NCBI GenBank assembly: GCA_018826895.1 | Contig: JAHJYA010000045.1 | Span: 1-64,000 of the forward strand | Length of the DNA: 64,000 nt | From: Gammaproteobacteria bacterium | GTDB lineage: Bacteria > Pseudomonadota > Gammaproteobacteria > Pseudomonadales > Pseudomonadaceae | Direction of reading: 5' to 3' | Shown: positions 35,900 to 47,352 of the stretch, in pieces | Numbering within the stretch: position 1 is the stretch's first letter | Layout: each line of letters opens with the position of its first letter | Notes under the pieces: model-generated | Seen by the model: the letters and a program-made list of their open reading frames with translations, nothing else | Told to the model about the DNA's origin: nothing | Databases searched by the model: none | Program-made: the position numbers and the translations under genes

Positions 35900-38391
35900 G
35901 AAGACTGGGTCCGCTGGCTGGCATCGACGTGAACGAAAAAACGCAGCCCCAGGCGATCGGACGTCTCGCTGGCCGCCTGGGCAATGGCTTCCAGCCGTTC
36001 TGCCAGACCGTCGAGCACGGCGTCCACACCTTCGCTGCCAAACAGCGGGTTTTCCAGGCTACTCAGCTGAAAGGCCGACAACTGCTGCTCAAGCGTCGCC
36101 AGGGCCTGTTCCTCGGGCAGCTCAAAACGCTCACCCAGACGCTGCAGCGAGCGCAGCAGCGTGCGCAGTTGAAACAGCACGGCATGGGGGTTCTGCTCAT
36201 CCAGTAACAACAGGTCGAGCACCGGAATCAGCTGCGCCGAGGCCAGGTAACGGGTGCGGTAGGTGATGCTGCTGTTGCCCAGTTCGAGCAGCCACTCCAG
36301 CGCGGACTGGTCCTGCGCCGCGCCGCTGCGCAGAAAGCCGGCGACGCTGTCGCAGATAAACTGCAGGCGCTCGATGCAGCGCCCGATCATCAGAAAGCGC
36401 CAGCCATCGTCGCGAGTCATGTCGTCCAGGGCGAAGCCCGACAGCGCGGCCAGTGACATCAGCAGGCGGTTGAGAAAGTCCAGCAGGTCGCCGAAGTCGC
36501 CGTGCTCGGCATCCAGCTCCTGGGCCTCGCGCTGCAACTCCACCAGGGCTTGCCAGTTGGCCTGGGACAGCTTGCCGCGCACGCTGCCGGCGGTCCATTG
36601 CAGGCGCTGCAGGTTGGCCCGCAGGCTGGCCGGCCACTCCTCGCCAAGCAGGGCCTCGAGCAGGCGCTCATCCATCTCGCCGCTGTCCGCCTCGGGTAGC
36701 AGGCCCAGGCGCTCGCCCAGCACCAGTGCGGTCTGCAAGGCCTGGGGATCGTCATCGTCGTCGACGTAGCGCGCCAGCATGATGCGCAGTAGCCGCGCGC
36801 TGTCTTCACAGCGCTCGCTGTAGCGACCGAACCAGAACAGGTTCTCGACCATGCGCGATGGCAGGAAGGGGTCGCTGCGCACCAGATCGGCGACGCCCAA
36901 TGGCCGCAGCCACTGCCAGGGTTCACCACTGACCTGGCGCTCGCTGAGCACCCAGGTGTCCTTGCTCGCACCGCCGCGCTGCATCGACACCACCTCGGCG
37001 TCGGCGTCAGCCGCCACCCGGGTCAAGCCGCCCGGCATGACCCGGTAGCCGTCGGCGCTGGCCACGGCAAACACGCGCATGCCGATGGCCCGCGGCTGCA
37101 ACGTACCCTCCTCGGCGTGCCACACCGGCGCCTGGGACAGTTGCGCCAGGGCCTGGGCCACATAGGCGTAAGGGCGCGCGCGCAGGCGCTCACTGAGGGC
37201 TTCGCGCTGCGCCGCGTCAAGGTCGCGACCAAACACCGGGGTGAAGCTCTGGGACGGAAAGGTCGGGCGAATCAGCAACTCCGGCAGTTTCTTCAGCGCC
37301 GCTTCGAGGACTGGCGGCTCGCCGCACCACCAACTGGCGATGCTCGGCAGTAGCAGCGGCGTACCCAGCAGCTTCTCGGCGATGGCCGGCAGAAAACCCG
37401 GCAACCCCGGCGACTCCAGCATGCCACTGCCCAGGGCATTGGCTACCAGCACGCGGCCCTGGCGCACTGCCTCAAGCAAGCCTGGCACGCCCAGGGCGGA
37501 GTCGGTGCGCAGCTCCAGCGGGTCGCAGAAGTCGTCATCCAGACGGCGCAATACCGCATGCACACGGCGCAGACCGGCCAGGGTTTTGAGGTAGACAGTG
37601 GCGTCGCGCACCGTCAGGTCGCTGCCCTCGACCAACGGATAACCGAGCTGGCGCGCCAGGTACAGGTGCTCGAAATAGCTTTCGTTGAAACGCCCCGGCG
37701 TCAGCAGCACCACCAGCGGCGGCTCGCCATCGGCCGGGGCCTGACGCGCCAGGGTGTCCTGCAGGGTGCGGAAGAAGCCGGCCAAGTGCTGCACGCCGAG
37801 GTCGCGGTACAGGTCCGGGAAGGCGCGCGAGAGAATTTGCCGGTTCTCCAGCGCGTAACCGGCGCCCGAAGGCGCCTGGGTACGATCGGCAGTGACCCAC
37901 CAACGGCCATCGGGCGCACGCGCCAGGTCCACCGCATACAGGTGCAGGTAGGTGCCGCCAGGCGGCTGTACGCCCTGGCACGGCCACAGGTAGTTGTTGT
38001 GGCCAAATACCAGCTCCGGCGGCAGCAGGCCATCGGCCAACAACTGTTGCGGCCCGTAGACATCGGCTAGCACAGCATTCAGCAGGCTGGCGCGCTGGGC
38101 CACACCGGCAGCGATCTGCTGCCACTCGTGGGCGGGAATCAGGTTGGGCAGCAGGTCAAGTTCCCAGGGGCGGTCAGCGCCTTCCGGGTCGGCATAGACA
38201 TTGTAGGTCACGCCGTTTTCCTGAATCTGCCGGGCCAGCAGCGCTTGCCGCTGATTCAGCTGCGCAGTGCTGCTTCGTTGCAATTGGGCGAACAGCCGGC
38301 GCCAGTGCGGCCGCACCTGGCCCTGGGCGTCGAGCAGTTCATGGTAGGCCGCCTCGGGCAGCGGGTAGTCGGCAAGCAAGTCTGGCATCAA
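35896..38391 (-). CDS. Circularly permuted ATP-grasp / alpha-E domain fusion
   Basis: An 831-residue protein. Residues about 70-480 are the circularly permuted ATP-grasp (VYADPEGADRPWELDLLP; LTPGRFNESYFEHLYLAR; PSIASWWCGEP), and about 500-815 the all-helical alpha-E domain (SRMVENLFWFGRYSERCEDSARL; DDMTRDDGWRFLMIGRCIERL). In many bacteria these are two adjacent genes; here they are one. ATP-grasp ligases of this clade are predicted to form peptide-like bonds, with linked transglutaminases as the hydrolases; the substrate is unknown. A 107-bp gap with a 9-bp inverted repeat (38433-38472) lies upstream. Confidence 0.88.
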   Translation of the reverse strand: MMPDLLADYPLPEAAYHELLDAQGQVRPHWRRLFAQLQRSSTAQLNQRQALLARQIQENGVTYNVYADPEGADRPWELDLLPNLIPAHEWQQIAAGVAQRASLLNAVLADVYGPQQLLADGLLPPELVFGHNNYLWPCQGVQPPGGTYLHLYAVDLARAPDGRWWVTADRTQAPSGAGYALENRQILSRAFPDLYRDLGVQHLAGFFRTLQDTLARQAPADGEPPLVVLLTPGRFNESYFEHLYLARQLGYPLVEGSDLTVRDATVYLKTLAGLRRVHAVLRRLDDDFCDPLELRTDSALGVPGLLEAVRQGRVLVANALGSGMLESPGLPGFLPAIAEKLLGTPLLLPSIASWWCGEPPVLEAALKKLPELLIRPTFPSQSFTPVFGRDLDAAQREALSERLRARPYAYVAQALAQLSQAPVWHAEEGTLQPRAIGMRVFAVASADGYRVMPGGLTRVAADADAEVVSMQRGGASKDTWVLSERQVSGEPWQWLRPLGVADLVRSDPFLPSRMVENLFWFGRYSERCEDSARLLRIMLARYVDDDDDPQALQTALVLGERLGLLPEADSGEMDERLLEALLGEEWPASLRANLQRLQWTAGSVRGKLSQANWQALVELQREAQELDAEHGDFGDLLDFLNRLLMSLAALSGFALDDMTRDDGWRFLMIGRCIERLQFICDSVAGFLRSGAAQDQSALEWLLELGNSSITYRTRYLASAQLIPVLDLLLLDEQNPHAVLFQLRTLLRSLQRLGERFELPEEQALATLEQQLSAFQLSSLENPLFGSEGVDAVLDGLAERLEAIAQAASETSDRLGLRFFVHVDASQRTQSS

Positions 38392-38498
38392 GGTCTCGGC
38401 AGCAGATCATCGGTACGCGGCCCTTGCGACGCACGCCCGTGCGCGCCCATTAAGGGGCATCGACACGGGCGTGGCCGGGCTTCTATGCGGGGCGCCAC

Positions 38499-41400
38499 TC
38501 AGCTGTGGCGCAAATCCAGGGTCATTGGGCTCTCATTATGGCTGATCGCCAGCAAAGGCGGGCGTTTGCCTGGCGTATGGCCGACGCGGAAGAAACGCGC
38601 CAGGCGCCGACTCTCGGCCTCGTAGGCGTTGACCGGCAAGCTGTCGTAGTTGCGCCCGCCTGGGTGGGCGACATGATACTGGCAACCGCCCAGGGAGCGG
38701 TTCATCCAGGTGTCGACCAGGTCAAAGATCAGCGGCGCATGCACGCCGATAGTCGGCTGTAGGCAGTTGGCCGGCTGCCAGGCACGGTAGCGCACACCGC
38801 CGACGAACTCGCCGACCTTGCCAGTAGGCCGCAAGGGCACTGGTACACCATTGCAGGTCAACACGTAGCGGTCAGCCGGCAGGCCATTGAGTTTGACCTG
38901 CAGACGCTCCAGGGACGAGTCGACGTAGCGCACCGTGCCGCCTGGTGCGCCCTCCTCACCCAGTACATGCCAAGGCTCCAGGGCCTGACGCAGCTCCAGG
39001 TCGATACCCTTGACGGTGAAATCGCCGGCCTTGGGAAAGCGAAACTCCAGGTGCGGGGCAAACCATTCGCTGCGCAGGCGATAGCCGAAGCTACCCAGTT
39101 CCTGCAGCACGTCGGCGAAATCCTGCTCGATGAAATGCGGCAACAGGAACCGGTCATGCAGCTCGGTACCCCAGCGAACCAGGCGTGGCGGGGTATAGGG
39201 CTCCTGCCAGAAGCGCGCGACCAGTGCCCGCAGCAGCAACTGCTGGGCCAGGCTCATCTGCGCATGGGGCGGCATCTCGAATGCGCGCAATTCGAGCAGG
39301 CCCAAGCGCCCGGAGGCGGAATCCGGCGAATACAGCTTATCGATGCAGAACTCGGCGCGGTGGGTGTTACCGGTGACATCCACCAACAGATTGCGCAGCA
39401 GGCGGTCGACCAGCCAGGGCGGGCACTCGCGATCCTGCTCGGGGAACTGGGCAAAGGCCACCTCCAGCTCGTAGAGCGCATCGTTGCGTGCTTCATCCAC
39501 CCGTGGCGCCTGGGAGGTCGGACCGATAAACAGGCCGGAGAACAGGTAGGACAACGACGGGTGGTTGTGCCAATAGCTGATCAGGCTGCGCAATAGATCG
39601 GGACGGCGCAGGAACGGTGAATCTGCCGGCGTGGCACCACCGAGGACAAAGTGGTTGCCGCCGCCGGTGCCGGTGTGGCGACCGTCGATCATGAACTTCT
39701 CGCTGGTCAGGCGACACTGGCGGGCCTGCTCATAGAGAAATTCGGTGCGTTCGACCAGTTCGCTCCAGCTAGCAGCCGGGTGGATGTTGACCTCGATCAC
39801 GCCCGGATCCGGGGTCACCCTGAAGTACGCCAGGCGCGGGTCGCTCGGCGGCTCGTAGCCTTCGAGAATCACCGGGCAGTCCAGCTCGGCGGCGCTGGCC
39901 TCGATGGCCACCACCAGTTCCAGGTAGGCCTCCAGGGTGGTCAGCGGCGGCATGAACAAGTACAGCTTGCCGTCCCGCGGCTCGGCACAGAGCGCGGTGC
40001 GCACGATATCGGCTGCTGATTGTTTGAGCGCTGGTTTGCTGCGGGTGCTGGCCTTGCCATTCCATACACCACGCAACTGGCGCTGCAACTGGGTCACCGC
40101 CGGCAGCGGGGCGAAGGACTGGGACGGGTCGGCCGGGGTGACATAGGGGTAGTCGGCCTCCTTGACCCAGGGCTGCGAATCCAGTGGCAAACGGAAGCCA
40201 ATCGCCGAATCCCCTGGGATCAGACGGCAATGCCCGTCACGCAGGAACCAGGGCCCGCTGATCCAGTTTTGCTCATCACTGTCACGGGCCAGCGGCAGGA
40301 TATGGCCAACCACCTTGTCCAGGCCCTGCTCGAATACCCGGCGCAAGCGCTCGCGCTCCAGCGGGTCGGCCAGACGCGGGTCTTCGGCGGTGACGTTGAT
40401 CGGCAAACGCCGCTCGCGCCACAGGTAATAGAAGCGGTCCTCATAGGCCGGAATGCGGTGCGCCGGGTCAACCCCCAGGCGCCGCGCCAGGATCTCGAGA
40501 AAGCGTGCTGCCAGTGCAGCATCGACCCCATAGTCGCGCTGCTCATCGGCATACAGGCGCGCGTCCTGCCACACCGGCTGGCCGTCACGGCGCCAGAAGC
40601 AGTTCAGCGACCAGCGCGGCAACTGCTCGCCCGGGTACCACTTGCCCTGGCCGAAGTGCACCAGCGCCTTGGGCGCGTAATGCTCGCGCAGGCGATGGAA
40701 CAGGTCGGCGGACAGACGGCGTTTGTTTGGCCCCAGGGCGGCGGTGTTCCACTCGTCATCGTCGGGGTAATCGAGGGCGACGAAGGTGGGCTCGCCGCCC
40801 ATGGTCAGGCGTACATCATGGCGCTGCAGGTCTTCGTCGATGCGCTCGCCCAGGCTACAGATCGCCTGCCACTGCGCCTCGCTGTAAGGCCGGGTGACCC
40901 GCGGCGCTTCCCAGATACGCTCGATGCTCATGCTGTGGCTGAACTCGCACTCGCACTCATCCACACCGCCACTGATCGGCGCCGCCGACGACGGCTCGGG
41001 GCTGCAGGCCAGCGGGATATGACCTTCGCCAGCGAACAAGCCGCTGGTCGGGTCGAGGCCGATCCAGCCAGCGCCCGGCAGATACACCTCGCACCAGGCG
41101 TGCAGGTCGGTGAAATCCACCTCGGTGCCGGACGGGCCGTCGAGGGATTTGACGTCAGCGGTTAGTTGGATCAGGTAACCGGAAACAAAGCGCGCCGCCA
41201 GCCCCAGGTGGCGAAATAGCTGCACCAGTAGCCAGGCCGAATCGCGGCACGAGCCGGAGGCATTCGCCAGGGTTTCTTCCGGCGTCTGCACGCCCGGTTC
41301 CATACGGATCAGATAGCCGATGTCGGTCGACAGGCGCTGGTTCAGGCCGACCAGAAAATCCGCGCTGGGCGTTGGCGTGCGGCTGATGCCTGCCAGGTAC

Positions 41401-41786
41401 TTGGCAAACAGCGGCGTCGCCGGCAGCTTGACCAAATAAGGCGCCAGCTCGCGCTGCTCGCCCTCGGTGTAGGCGAAGGGAATACGCTCGGCATAGGGCT
41501 CGAGGAAAAAATCGAACGGGTTGAACACCGCCATCTCGGCGACCAGGTCGACCTCGACCTTGAACTCGCGGGTCTTCTCGGGGAACACCAGGCGGGCGAG
41601 GAAGTTGCCCTGGGGGTCCTGCTGCCAGTTGACGAAGTGCTCGCCCGGCTCGACATGCAGGGCATAAGAAAGAATACGGGTACGGCTGTGGGGTGCCGGA
41701 CGCAGCCGGACGATTTGCGGGCCGAGGTTGACGTCACGGTCATAGCGGTAGTGCGTCACATGGTGCAAGGCGATATGGATCGACAC
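38499..41786 (-). CDS. Long transglutaminase-like protein with DUF2126
   Basis: A 1095-residue protein. It starts at GTG 41786 (AGGAGG six bases upstream; the frame is open to 41921). N-terminal transglutaminase domain, about 1-290: RYDRDVNLGPQIVRLRPAPH, catalytic Cys in GSCRDSAWLLVQL, His in DLHAWCEVYLPG, Asp in GLDPTSGL. The rest is DUF2126, with MGGEPTFVALDYPDDDEWN and the ATP-grasp/amidoligase-like region GRHTGTGGGNHFVLGGA. First gene of the set; role unknown, predicted peptide modification. Confidence 0.88.
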   Translation of the reverse strand: MSIHIALHHVTHYRYDRDVNLGPQIVRLRPAPHSRTRILSYALHVEPGEHFVNWQQDPQGNFLARLVFPEKTREFKVEVDLVAEMAVFNPFDFFLEPYAERIPFAYTEGEQRELAPYLVKLPATPLFAKYLAGISRTPTPSADFLVGLNQRLSTDIGYLIRMEPGVQTPEETLANASGSCRDSAWLLVQLFRHLGLAARFVSGYLIQLTADVKSLDGPSGTEVDFTDLHAWCEVYLPGAGWIGLDPTSGLFAGEGHIPLACSPEPSSAAPISGGVDECECEFSHSMSIERIWEAPRVTRPYSEAQWQAICSLGERIDEDLQRHDVRLTMGGEPTFVALDYPDDDEWNTAALGPNKRRLSADLFHRLREHYAPKALVHFGQGKWYPGEQLPRWSLNCFWRRDGQPVWQDARLYADEQRDYGVDAALAARFLEILARRLGVDPAHRIPAYEDRFYYLWRERRLPINVTAEDPRLADPLERERLRRVFEQGLDKVVGHILPLARDSDEQNWISGPWFLRDGHCRLIPGDSAIGFRLPLDSQPWVKEADYPYVTPADPSQSFAPLPAVTQLQRQLRGVWNGKASTRSKPALKQSAADIVRTALCAEPRDGKLYLFMPPLTTLEAYLELVVAIEASAAELDCPVILEGYEPPSDPRLAYFRVTPDPGVIEVNIHPAASWSELVERTEFLYEQARQCRLTSEKFMIDGRHTGTGGGNHFVLGGATPADSPFLRRPDLLRSLISYWHNHPSLSYLFSGLFIGPTSQAPRVDEARNDALYELEVAFAQFPEQDRECPPWLVDRLLRNLLVDVTGNTHRAEFCIDKLYSPDSASGRLGLLELRAFEMPPHAQMSLAQQLLLRALVARFWQEPYTPPRLVRWGTELHDRFLLPHFIEQDFADVLQELGSFGYRLRSEWFAPHLEFRFPKAGDFTVKGIDLELRQALEPWHVLGEEGAPGGTVRYVDSSLERLQVKLNGLPADRYVLTCNGVPVPLRPTGKVGEFVGGVRYRAWQPANCLQPTIGVHAPLIFDLVDTWMNRSLGGCQYHVAHPGGRNYDSLPVNAYEAESRRLARFFRVGHTPGKRPPLLAISHNESPMTLDLRHS

Positions 41787-42035
41787 AGTGGGCCTCCTGC
41801 GAGCCTGGGCGATGGATGAAGGCGCGCAAGACTTATGCCAGCGCGCGGCAGCCGGCGTTATGCGGAATGCCCGTGTATACGCGCACCATAGCAGCGCTAA
41901 CGCATGCCCCATAGCTGACATGGCGCACCAAAATACAGCAACAGACCCAGCTAGCCGCGCACCTGTCCGCTTCCACGCTACGCAGGGTGACGCGCTTCCG
42001 TTACCATCACCGGCATTCCCGTGACGAGAAACGGC

Positions 42036-42212
42036 ATGTACATCTATCGATTGGTGCTGATCCTGGTGGTGGGCATCTACCTGTTCTCCCCGGCCATCAT
42101 GGACTGGTGGATCGACCCCAGCGGCGCCTGGTACCGGCCCTATCTACTGTGGCTGATCCTGATCGTCGTGACCTTTATCCTGCAGAGCCAGCGTGATGCC
42201 GATGAACTCTGA
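42036..42212 (+). CDS. Small membrane protein upstream of cbrA
   Basis: A 58-residue protein with two hydrophobic segments (about 6-22 and 38-53) separated by MDWWIDPSGAWYRPY. It lies 57 bp before cbrA; a short unnamed gene occupies the same position in P. aeruginosa. A GTG at 42021 would add five residues. Function unknown; it may act with CbrA. Confidence 0.75.
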   Translation: MYIYRLVLILVVGIYLFSPAIMDWWIDPSGAWYRPYLLWLILIVVTFILQSQRDADEL

Positions 42213-42269
42213 GCCCGTTCGGCGAACCGCCGTGCATGCCGATAACGCTTTCTTCGCCGAGCCAACCTG

Positions 42270-45224
42270 ATGCTGACGAGCTTTAGCCTGAGCCAGCTGA
42301 TACTGATCAGCGCGGCCTACCTGCTGGTGCTGTTCGGCGTTGCCTGGATCAGCGAACGTGGGCTGATCCCCCGTTGGATTATTCGCCACCCTCTGACTTA
42401 CACCCTGTCGCTGGGCGTTTATGCCAGCGCCTGGGCGTTCTACGGCACGGTTGGCCTTGCCTACCAATATGGCTACGGCTTCCTCGCCAGCTACCTCGGG
42501 GTGTCCGGTGCCTTTCTGCTGGCGCCGGTGCTGCTCTACCCGATTCTGCGCATTACCCGCACTTACCAGCTCTCGTCCCTGGCGGACCTGTTCGCCTTTC
42601 GCTTTCGCAGCACCTGGGCCGGCGCCCTGACCACGCTGTTTATGCTGATCGGCGTGCTGCCACTGCTGGCTCTGCAGATCCAGGCGGTGGCCGACTCGAT
42701 CGGCATCCTCACCCGCGAGCCGGTGCAGGAGCGCGTGGCCCTGGCGTTCTGCGGCCTGATCATCCTCTTCACCATCCTGTTCGGCGCCCGCCATATCGCC
42801 ACCCGCGAAAAACACGAGGGCCTGGTCTTCGCCATCGCCTTCGAGTCGGTGGTCAAGCTGGTGGCGCTGGCAATCATCGGCCTGTACGCCCTCTACGGCG
42901 TGTTCGACGGCCCGCAGGACCTGGAACGCTGGCTGGTACAGAACCAACTGGCCCTGAACAGCCTGCACACGCCGCTGCAGGAAGGCCCGTGGCGCACCCT
43001 GCTACTGGTGTTCTTCGCCTCGGCTATCGTCATGCCGCACATGTACCACATGACCTTTACCGAGAACCTCAATCCGCGCGCCATGGTCAGCGCCAGCTGG
43101 GGTTTGCCGCTGTTTCTGCTGCTGATGAGCCTGGCCGTGCCGCTGATTCTCTGGGCCGGGCTGAAACTCGGTGCCACCACCAACCCGGAATACTTCACCC
43201 TGGGCCTGGGCATTGCGGTGGACAGCCAGACCCTGGCGCTGGTTGCCTACGTGGGCGGGCTTTCGGCCTCCAGCGGGCTGATCATCGTCACCACCCTGGC
43301 GCTCTCGGGGATGATGCTCAACCACCTGGTGCTGCCGCTCTATCAGCCGCCAGCCGAAGGCAATATCTACCGCTGGCTGAAGTGGACGCGCCGCGCGCTG
43401 ATCGTCGCGGTGATCATGGCCGGCTATGGTTTCTACCTGCTGCTCGGCGCCGAACAGGACCTGGCCAACCTGGGCATTGTCGCCTTCGTTGCCACCCTGC
43501 AGTTCCTCCCCGGCGTGCTCTCGGTGCTGTACTGGCCGACCGCCAACCGGCGCGGTTACATTGCCGGCCTGCTCGCCGGCATCGGCGTCTGGCTGGTCGG
43601 CATGCTGCTGCCGATGCTGGGCAACGTGCAGGGCTTCTACCTGCCGGCACTGGACCTGGTGTACGTGCTCGATGACAGCAGCTGGCACCTGGCAGCCATC
43701 GCCTCGCTGGCGACCAACGTGCTGGTGTTCACCCTGGTGTCACTGTTTACCGAAGCCAGCCCGGAAGAAAAAAGCGCCGCTGAGGCCTGCGCCGTGGACA
43801 ACGTGCGTCGCCCGCAACGCCGCGAACTGGTGGCCCTGTCGCCCCAGGAATTCGCCGCTCAGCTGGCCAAGCCGCTCGGTGCCAAGACCGCCCAGCGCGA
43901 AGTGGAACAGGCGCTGCGCGACCTGCACCTACCCTTCGATGAAAACCGCCCTTACGCCCTACGCCGTCTGCGCGACCGTATCGAAGCCAACCTGTCTGGG
44001 CTGATGGGCCCCAGTGTGGCCCAGGACATTGTCGAGACCTTTCTGCCGTACAAATCGGGCAGCGAAACCTACGTCACCGAAGACATCCACTTTATCGAAA
44101 GCCGCCTGGAGGATTACCACTCGCGCCTCACCGGCCTGGCGGCCGAGCTCGACACCCTGCGCCGCTACCACCGGCAGACGTTGCAGGAACTGCCCATGGG
44201 CGTCTGCTCCCTGGCCAGAGACTTCGAGATCCTCATGTGGAACAAGGCCATGGAAGAGCTGACCGAAGTACCTGCGCACCGCGTGGTCGGCTCACGCCTG
44301 ACAGCGCTCAGCGAACCCTGGCGCGGCCTGCTGCAGCAATTTATCGCCATGCCCGACCAACATCTGCACAAGCAGCGCCTGTCGCTCGATGGCCAGATTC
44401 GCTGGCTCAACCTGCACAAAGCCGCCATCGACGAGCCACTGACGCCCGGTAACAGCGGCCTGGTGCTGCTGGTCGAAGACCTCACCGAAACCCAGTACCT
44501 GGAAGACAAGCTGGTGCACTCCGAACGCCTGGCGAGCATCGGTCGCCTCGCCGCCGGGGTGGCCCATGAGATTGGCAACCCGATCACCGGCATCGCCTGC
44601 CTGGCGCAGAACCTGCGCGAAGAACGCGAGGAAGACCCGGAACTGACGGAAATCAGTCAGCAGATCATCGAGCAGACCAAACGCGTCTCGCGCATCGTCC
44701 AGTCGCTGATGAGCTTCGCTCACTCCGGCAGCCACCAGCACAGCGACGAGGCCGTATGCCTGGCCCAGGTCGCCCAGGAAGCGATCGCCTTGCTGGGGCT
44801 CAACCGGCGCAGCGTCGAGGTGCAGTTTTTCAACCTCTGCGACGCCGACCACTGGGTCTGCGGCGATCCGCAACGCCTGGCCCAGGTGCTGATCAACCTG
44901 CTGTCCAACGCCCGCGACGCCTCGCCGCCCGGCGCGGCGATCCGCGTACGCAGCGAAGCCAGCGAGCACACCGTCGATCTGATCGTCGAAGACGAAGGCA
45001 GTGGTATTCCCAAGGCGATCATGGACCGCTTGTTCGAGCCGTTCTTCACCACCAAGGATCCTGGCAAGGGCACCGGACTGGGCCTCGCGCTGGTCTATTC
45101 CATCGTGGAAGAGCATTATGGACAGATAACAATCGACAGCCCGGCCGACGCCGAGCACCAGCGTGGCACTCGCATTCGGGTGACCCTGCCGCGGCATGTC
45201 GAGGCGACGTCCATAGCGAACTGA
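42270..45224 (+). CDS. cbrA: Sensor histidine kinase CbrA with SLC5 transporter domain
   Basis: A 984-residue hybrid sensor. Residues 1-500 form about 13 helices of a sodium/solute symporter (SLC5) domain, followed by a linker/STAC region (about 510-560), a PAS domain (about 615-730), HisKA with the phospho-His in [16 protein letters not shown] (about 770) and HATPase with [10 protein letters not shown] and [11 protein letters not shown]. CbrA controls carbon-nitrogen balance with CbrB; the SLC5 part can transport histidine in other pseudomonads. 35 bp before cbrB. Confidence 0.95.
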   Translation: MLTSFSLSQLILISAAYLLVLFGVAWISERGLIPRWIIRHPLTYTLSLGVYASAWAFYGTVGLAYQYGYGFLASYLGVSGAFLLAPVLLYPILRITRTYQLSSLADLFAFRFRSTWAGALTTLFMLIGVLPLLALQIQAVADSIGILTREPVQERVALAFCGLIILFTILFGARHIATREKHEGLVFAIAFESVVKLVALAIIGLYALYGVFDGPQDLERWLVQNQLALNSLHTPLQEGPWRTLLLVFFASAIVMPHMYHMTFTENLNPRAMVSASWGLPLFLLLMSLAVPLILWAGLKLGATTNPEYFTLGLGIAVDSQTLALVAYVGGLSASSGLIIVTTLALSGMMLNHLVLPLYQPPAEGNIYRWLKWTRRALIVAVIMAGYGFYLLLGAEQDLANLGIVAFVATLQFLPGVLSVLYWPTANRRGYIAGLLAGIGVWLVGMLLPMLGNVQGFYLPALDLVYVLDDSSWHLAAIASLATNVLVFTLVSLFTEASPEEKSAAEACAVDNVRRPQRRELVALSPQEFAAQLAKPLGAKTAQREVEQALRDLHLPFDENRPYALRRLRDRIEANLSGLMGPSVAQDIVETFLPYKSGSETYVTEDIHFIESRLEDYHSRLTGLAAELDTLRRYHRQTLQELPMGVCSLARDFEILMWNKAMEELTEVPAHRVVGSRLTALSEPWRGLLQQFIAMPDQHLHKQRLSLDGQIRWLNLHKAAIDEPLTPGNSGLVLLVEDLTETQYLEDKLVHSERLASIGRLAAGVAHEIGNPITGIACLAQNLREEREEDPELTEISQQIIEQTKRVSRIVQSLMSFAHSGSHQHSDEAVCLAQVAQEAIALLGLNRRSVEVQFFNLCDADHWVCGDPQRLAQVLINLLSNARDASPPGAAIRVRSEASEHTVDLIVEDEGSGIPKAIMDRLFEPFFTTKDPGKGTGLGLALVYSIVEEHYGQITIDSPADAEHQRGTRIRVTLPRHVEATSIAN

Positions 45225-45259
45225 ACCTGCGACCTGAGACCGTCGAGAGACCTTAATTA

Positions 45260-46681
<1,422 letters not shown>

Positions 46682-46705
46682 AGCGGTGATAGGGCGCACA
46701 CAGTT

Positions 46706-46731
46706 TGTTACCGCTCAAACACCTCGTAACA
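46706..46731. promoter_or_regulatory. CbrB upstream activating site for crcZ
   Basis: TGTTAC-N14-GTAACA, an exact inverted pair, 99 bp upstream of the sigma-54 promoter. CbrB is known to bind TGTTAC/GTAACA palindromes upstream of crcZ. A further half site GGTAACGAG follows near 46747. Confidence 0.75.
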
Positions 46732-46829
46732 AAAGCCGGGTCTTATGGTAACGAGAACTCAGCTTTTTTAGGCCTACACACTGTCACCCACAGCAGCCAA
46801 GCCTTTGATTTAAAAGGATTCACAAAAAC

Positions 46830-46845
46830 TGGCACGGCTTCTGCT
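46830..46845 (+). promoter_or_regulatory. Sigma-54 promoter of crcZ
   Basis: TGGCACGGCTTCTGCT has the -24 GG and -12 GC separated by exactly 10 bases, as required by RpoN. Expected transcription start is about 11-13 bases after the GC, near 46856. Confidence 0.8.
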
Positions 46846-46855
46846 TTATATCTGG

Positions 46856-47235
46856 CATAACAACAATAACAAGCAATGCATCACACACAATAAAAACAAA
46901 ACGCAACGGCTCTAGCACAATAAGAACAAGACGGCAGAGGCGCAGCTAACTGATTCTTTTGGAGAGGAATGGCTTTTTTGGGGTTCGCCCCACACCAGAC
47001 CGAGAACAATAAAACTGTCCTGAGACAGCACCCGTACTGGTAAGACCGCAAGGTAAAAAGCACTGTCAGCATCCAAAGAAATCCGTTTGCTATTGACTCC
47101 CCTTTGGGAGGTCTCCGGAAGCACGGCGCTTCCAGGAACGGGCAATTCAACAAGAACAACAAGCCCGCAATAACAATAAAATGAAGCACGCATTACTTAG
47201 AGGGGAGCTTAGGCTCCCCTCAGTGCTTTCTGGCG
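46856..47235 (+). ncRNA. crcZ: CrcZ small RNA (Hfq/Crc decoy)
   Basis: Located between cbrB and pcnB, the invariant position of crcZ, and driven by the sigma-54 promoter just upstream. The A-rich AANAANAA motifs that bind Hfq with Crc occur about six times: near 46858, 46890, 46918, 47004, 47148 and 47169 (for example AACAACAATAACAAG and AACAAGAACAACAAG). It sequesters Hfq/Crc and so relieves catabolite repression when poor carbon sources activate CbrB. The end is set by the hairpin at 47201; length about 380 bases is an estimate. Confidence 0.88.
47201..47228 (+). terminator. Terminator of CrcZ
   Basis: AGGGGAGC-TTAG-GCTCCCCT, a perfect 8-bp stem, then CAGTGCTTTCTGG with a short T run. It lies 132 bp upstream of pcnB. 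Confidence 0.75.
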
Positions 47236-47352
47236 TTTGACGCCTGTCTTCCCTCCCGTCCTACACCATCCCGCGACACAATGCTAGAATCCGCGCCACT
47301 CTTGTGGTCAGCGTTTACTTCTGGCCGGTCATTCCGTCAAACAGTGCATCCC

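Noticed and set aside
40020..41165. A 381-codon plus-strand frame
   Set aside because: Antisense to the long transglutaminase gene, which has clear catalytic motifs.
46881..47189. Short minus-strand frames in the cbrB-pcnB gap
   Set aside because: They are shadows of the A-rich CrcZ RNA; Cys/Leu-rich translations have no family resemblance.
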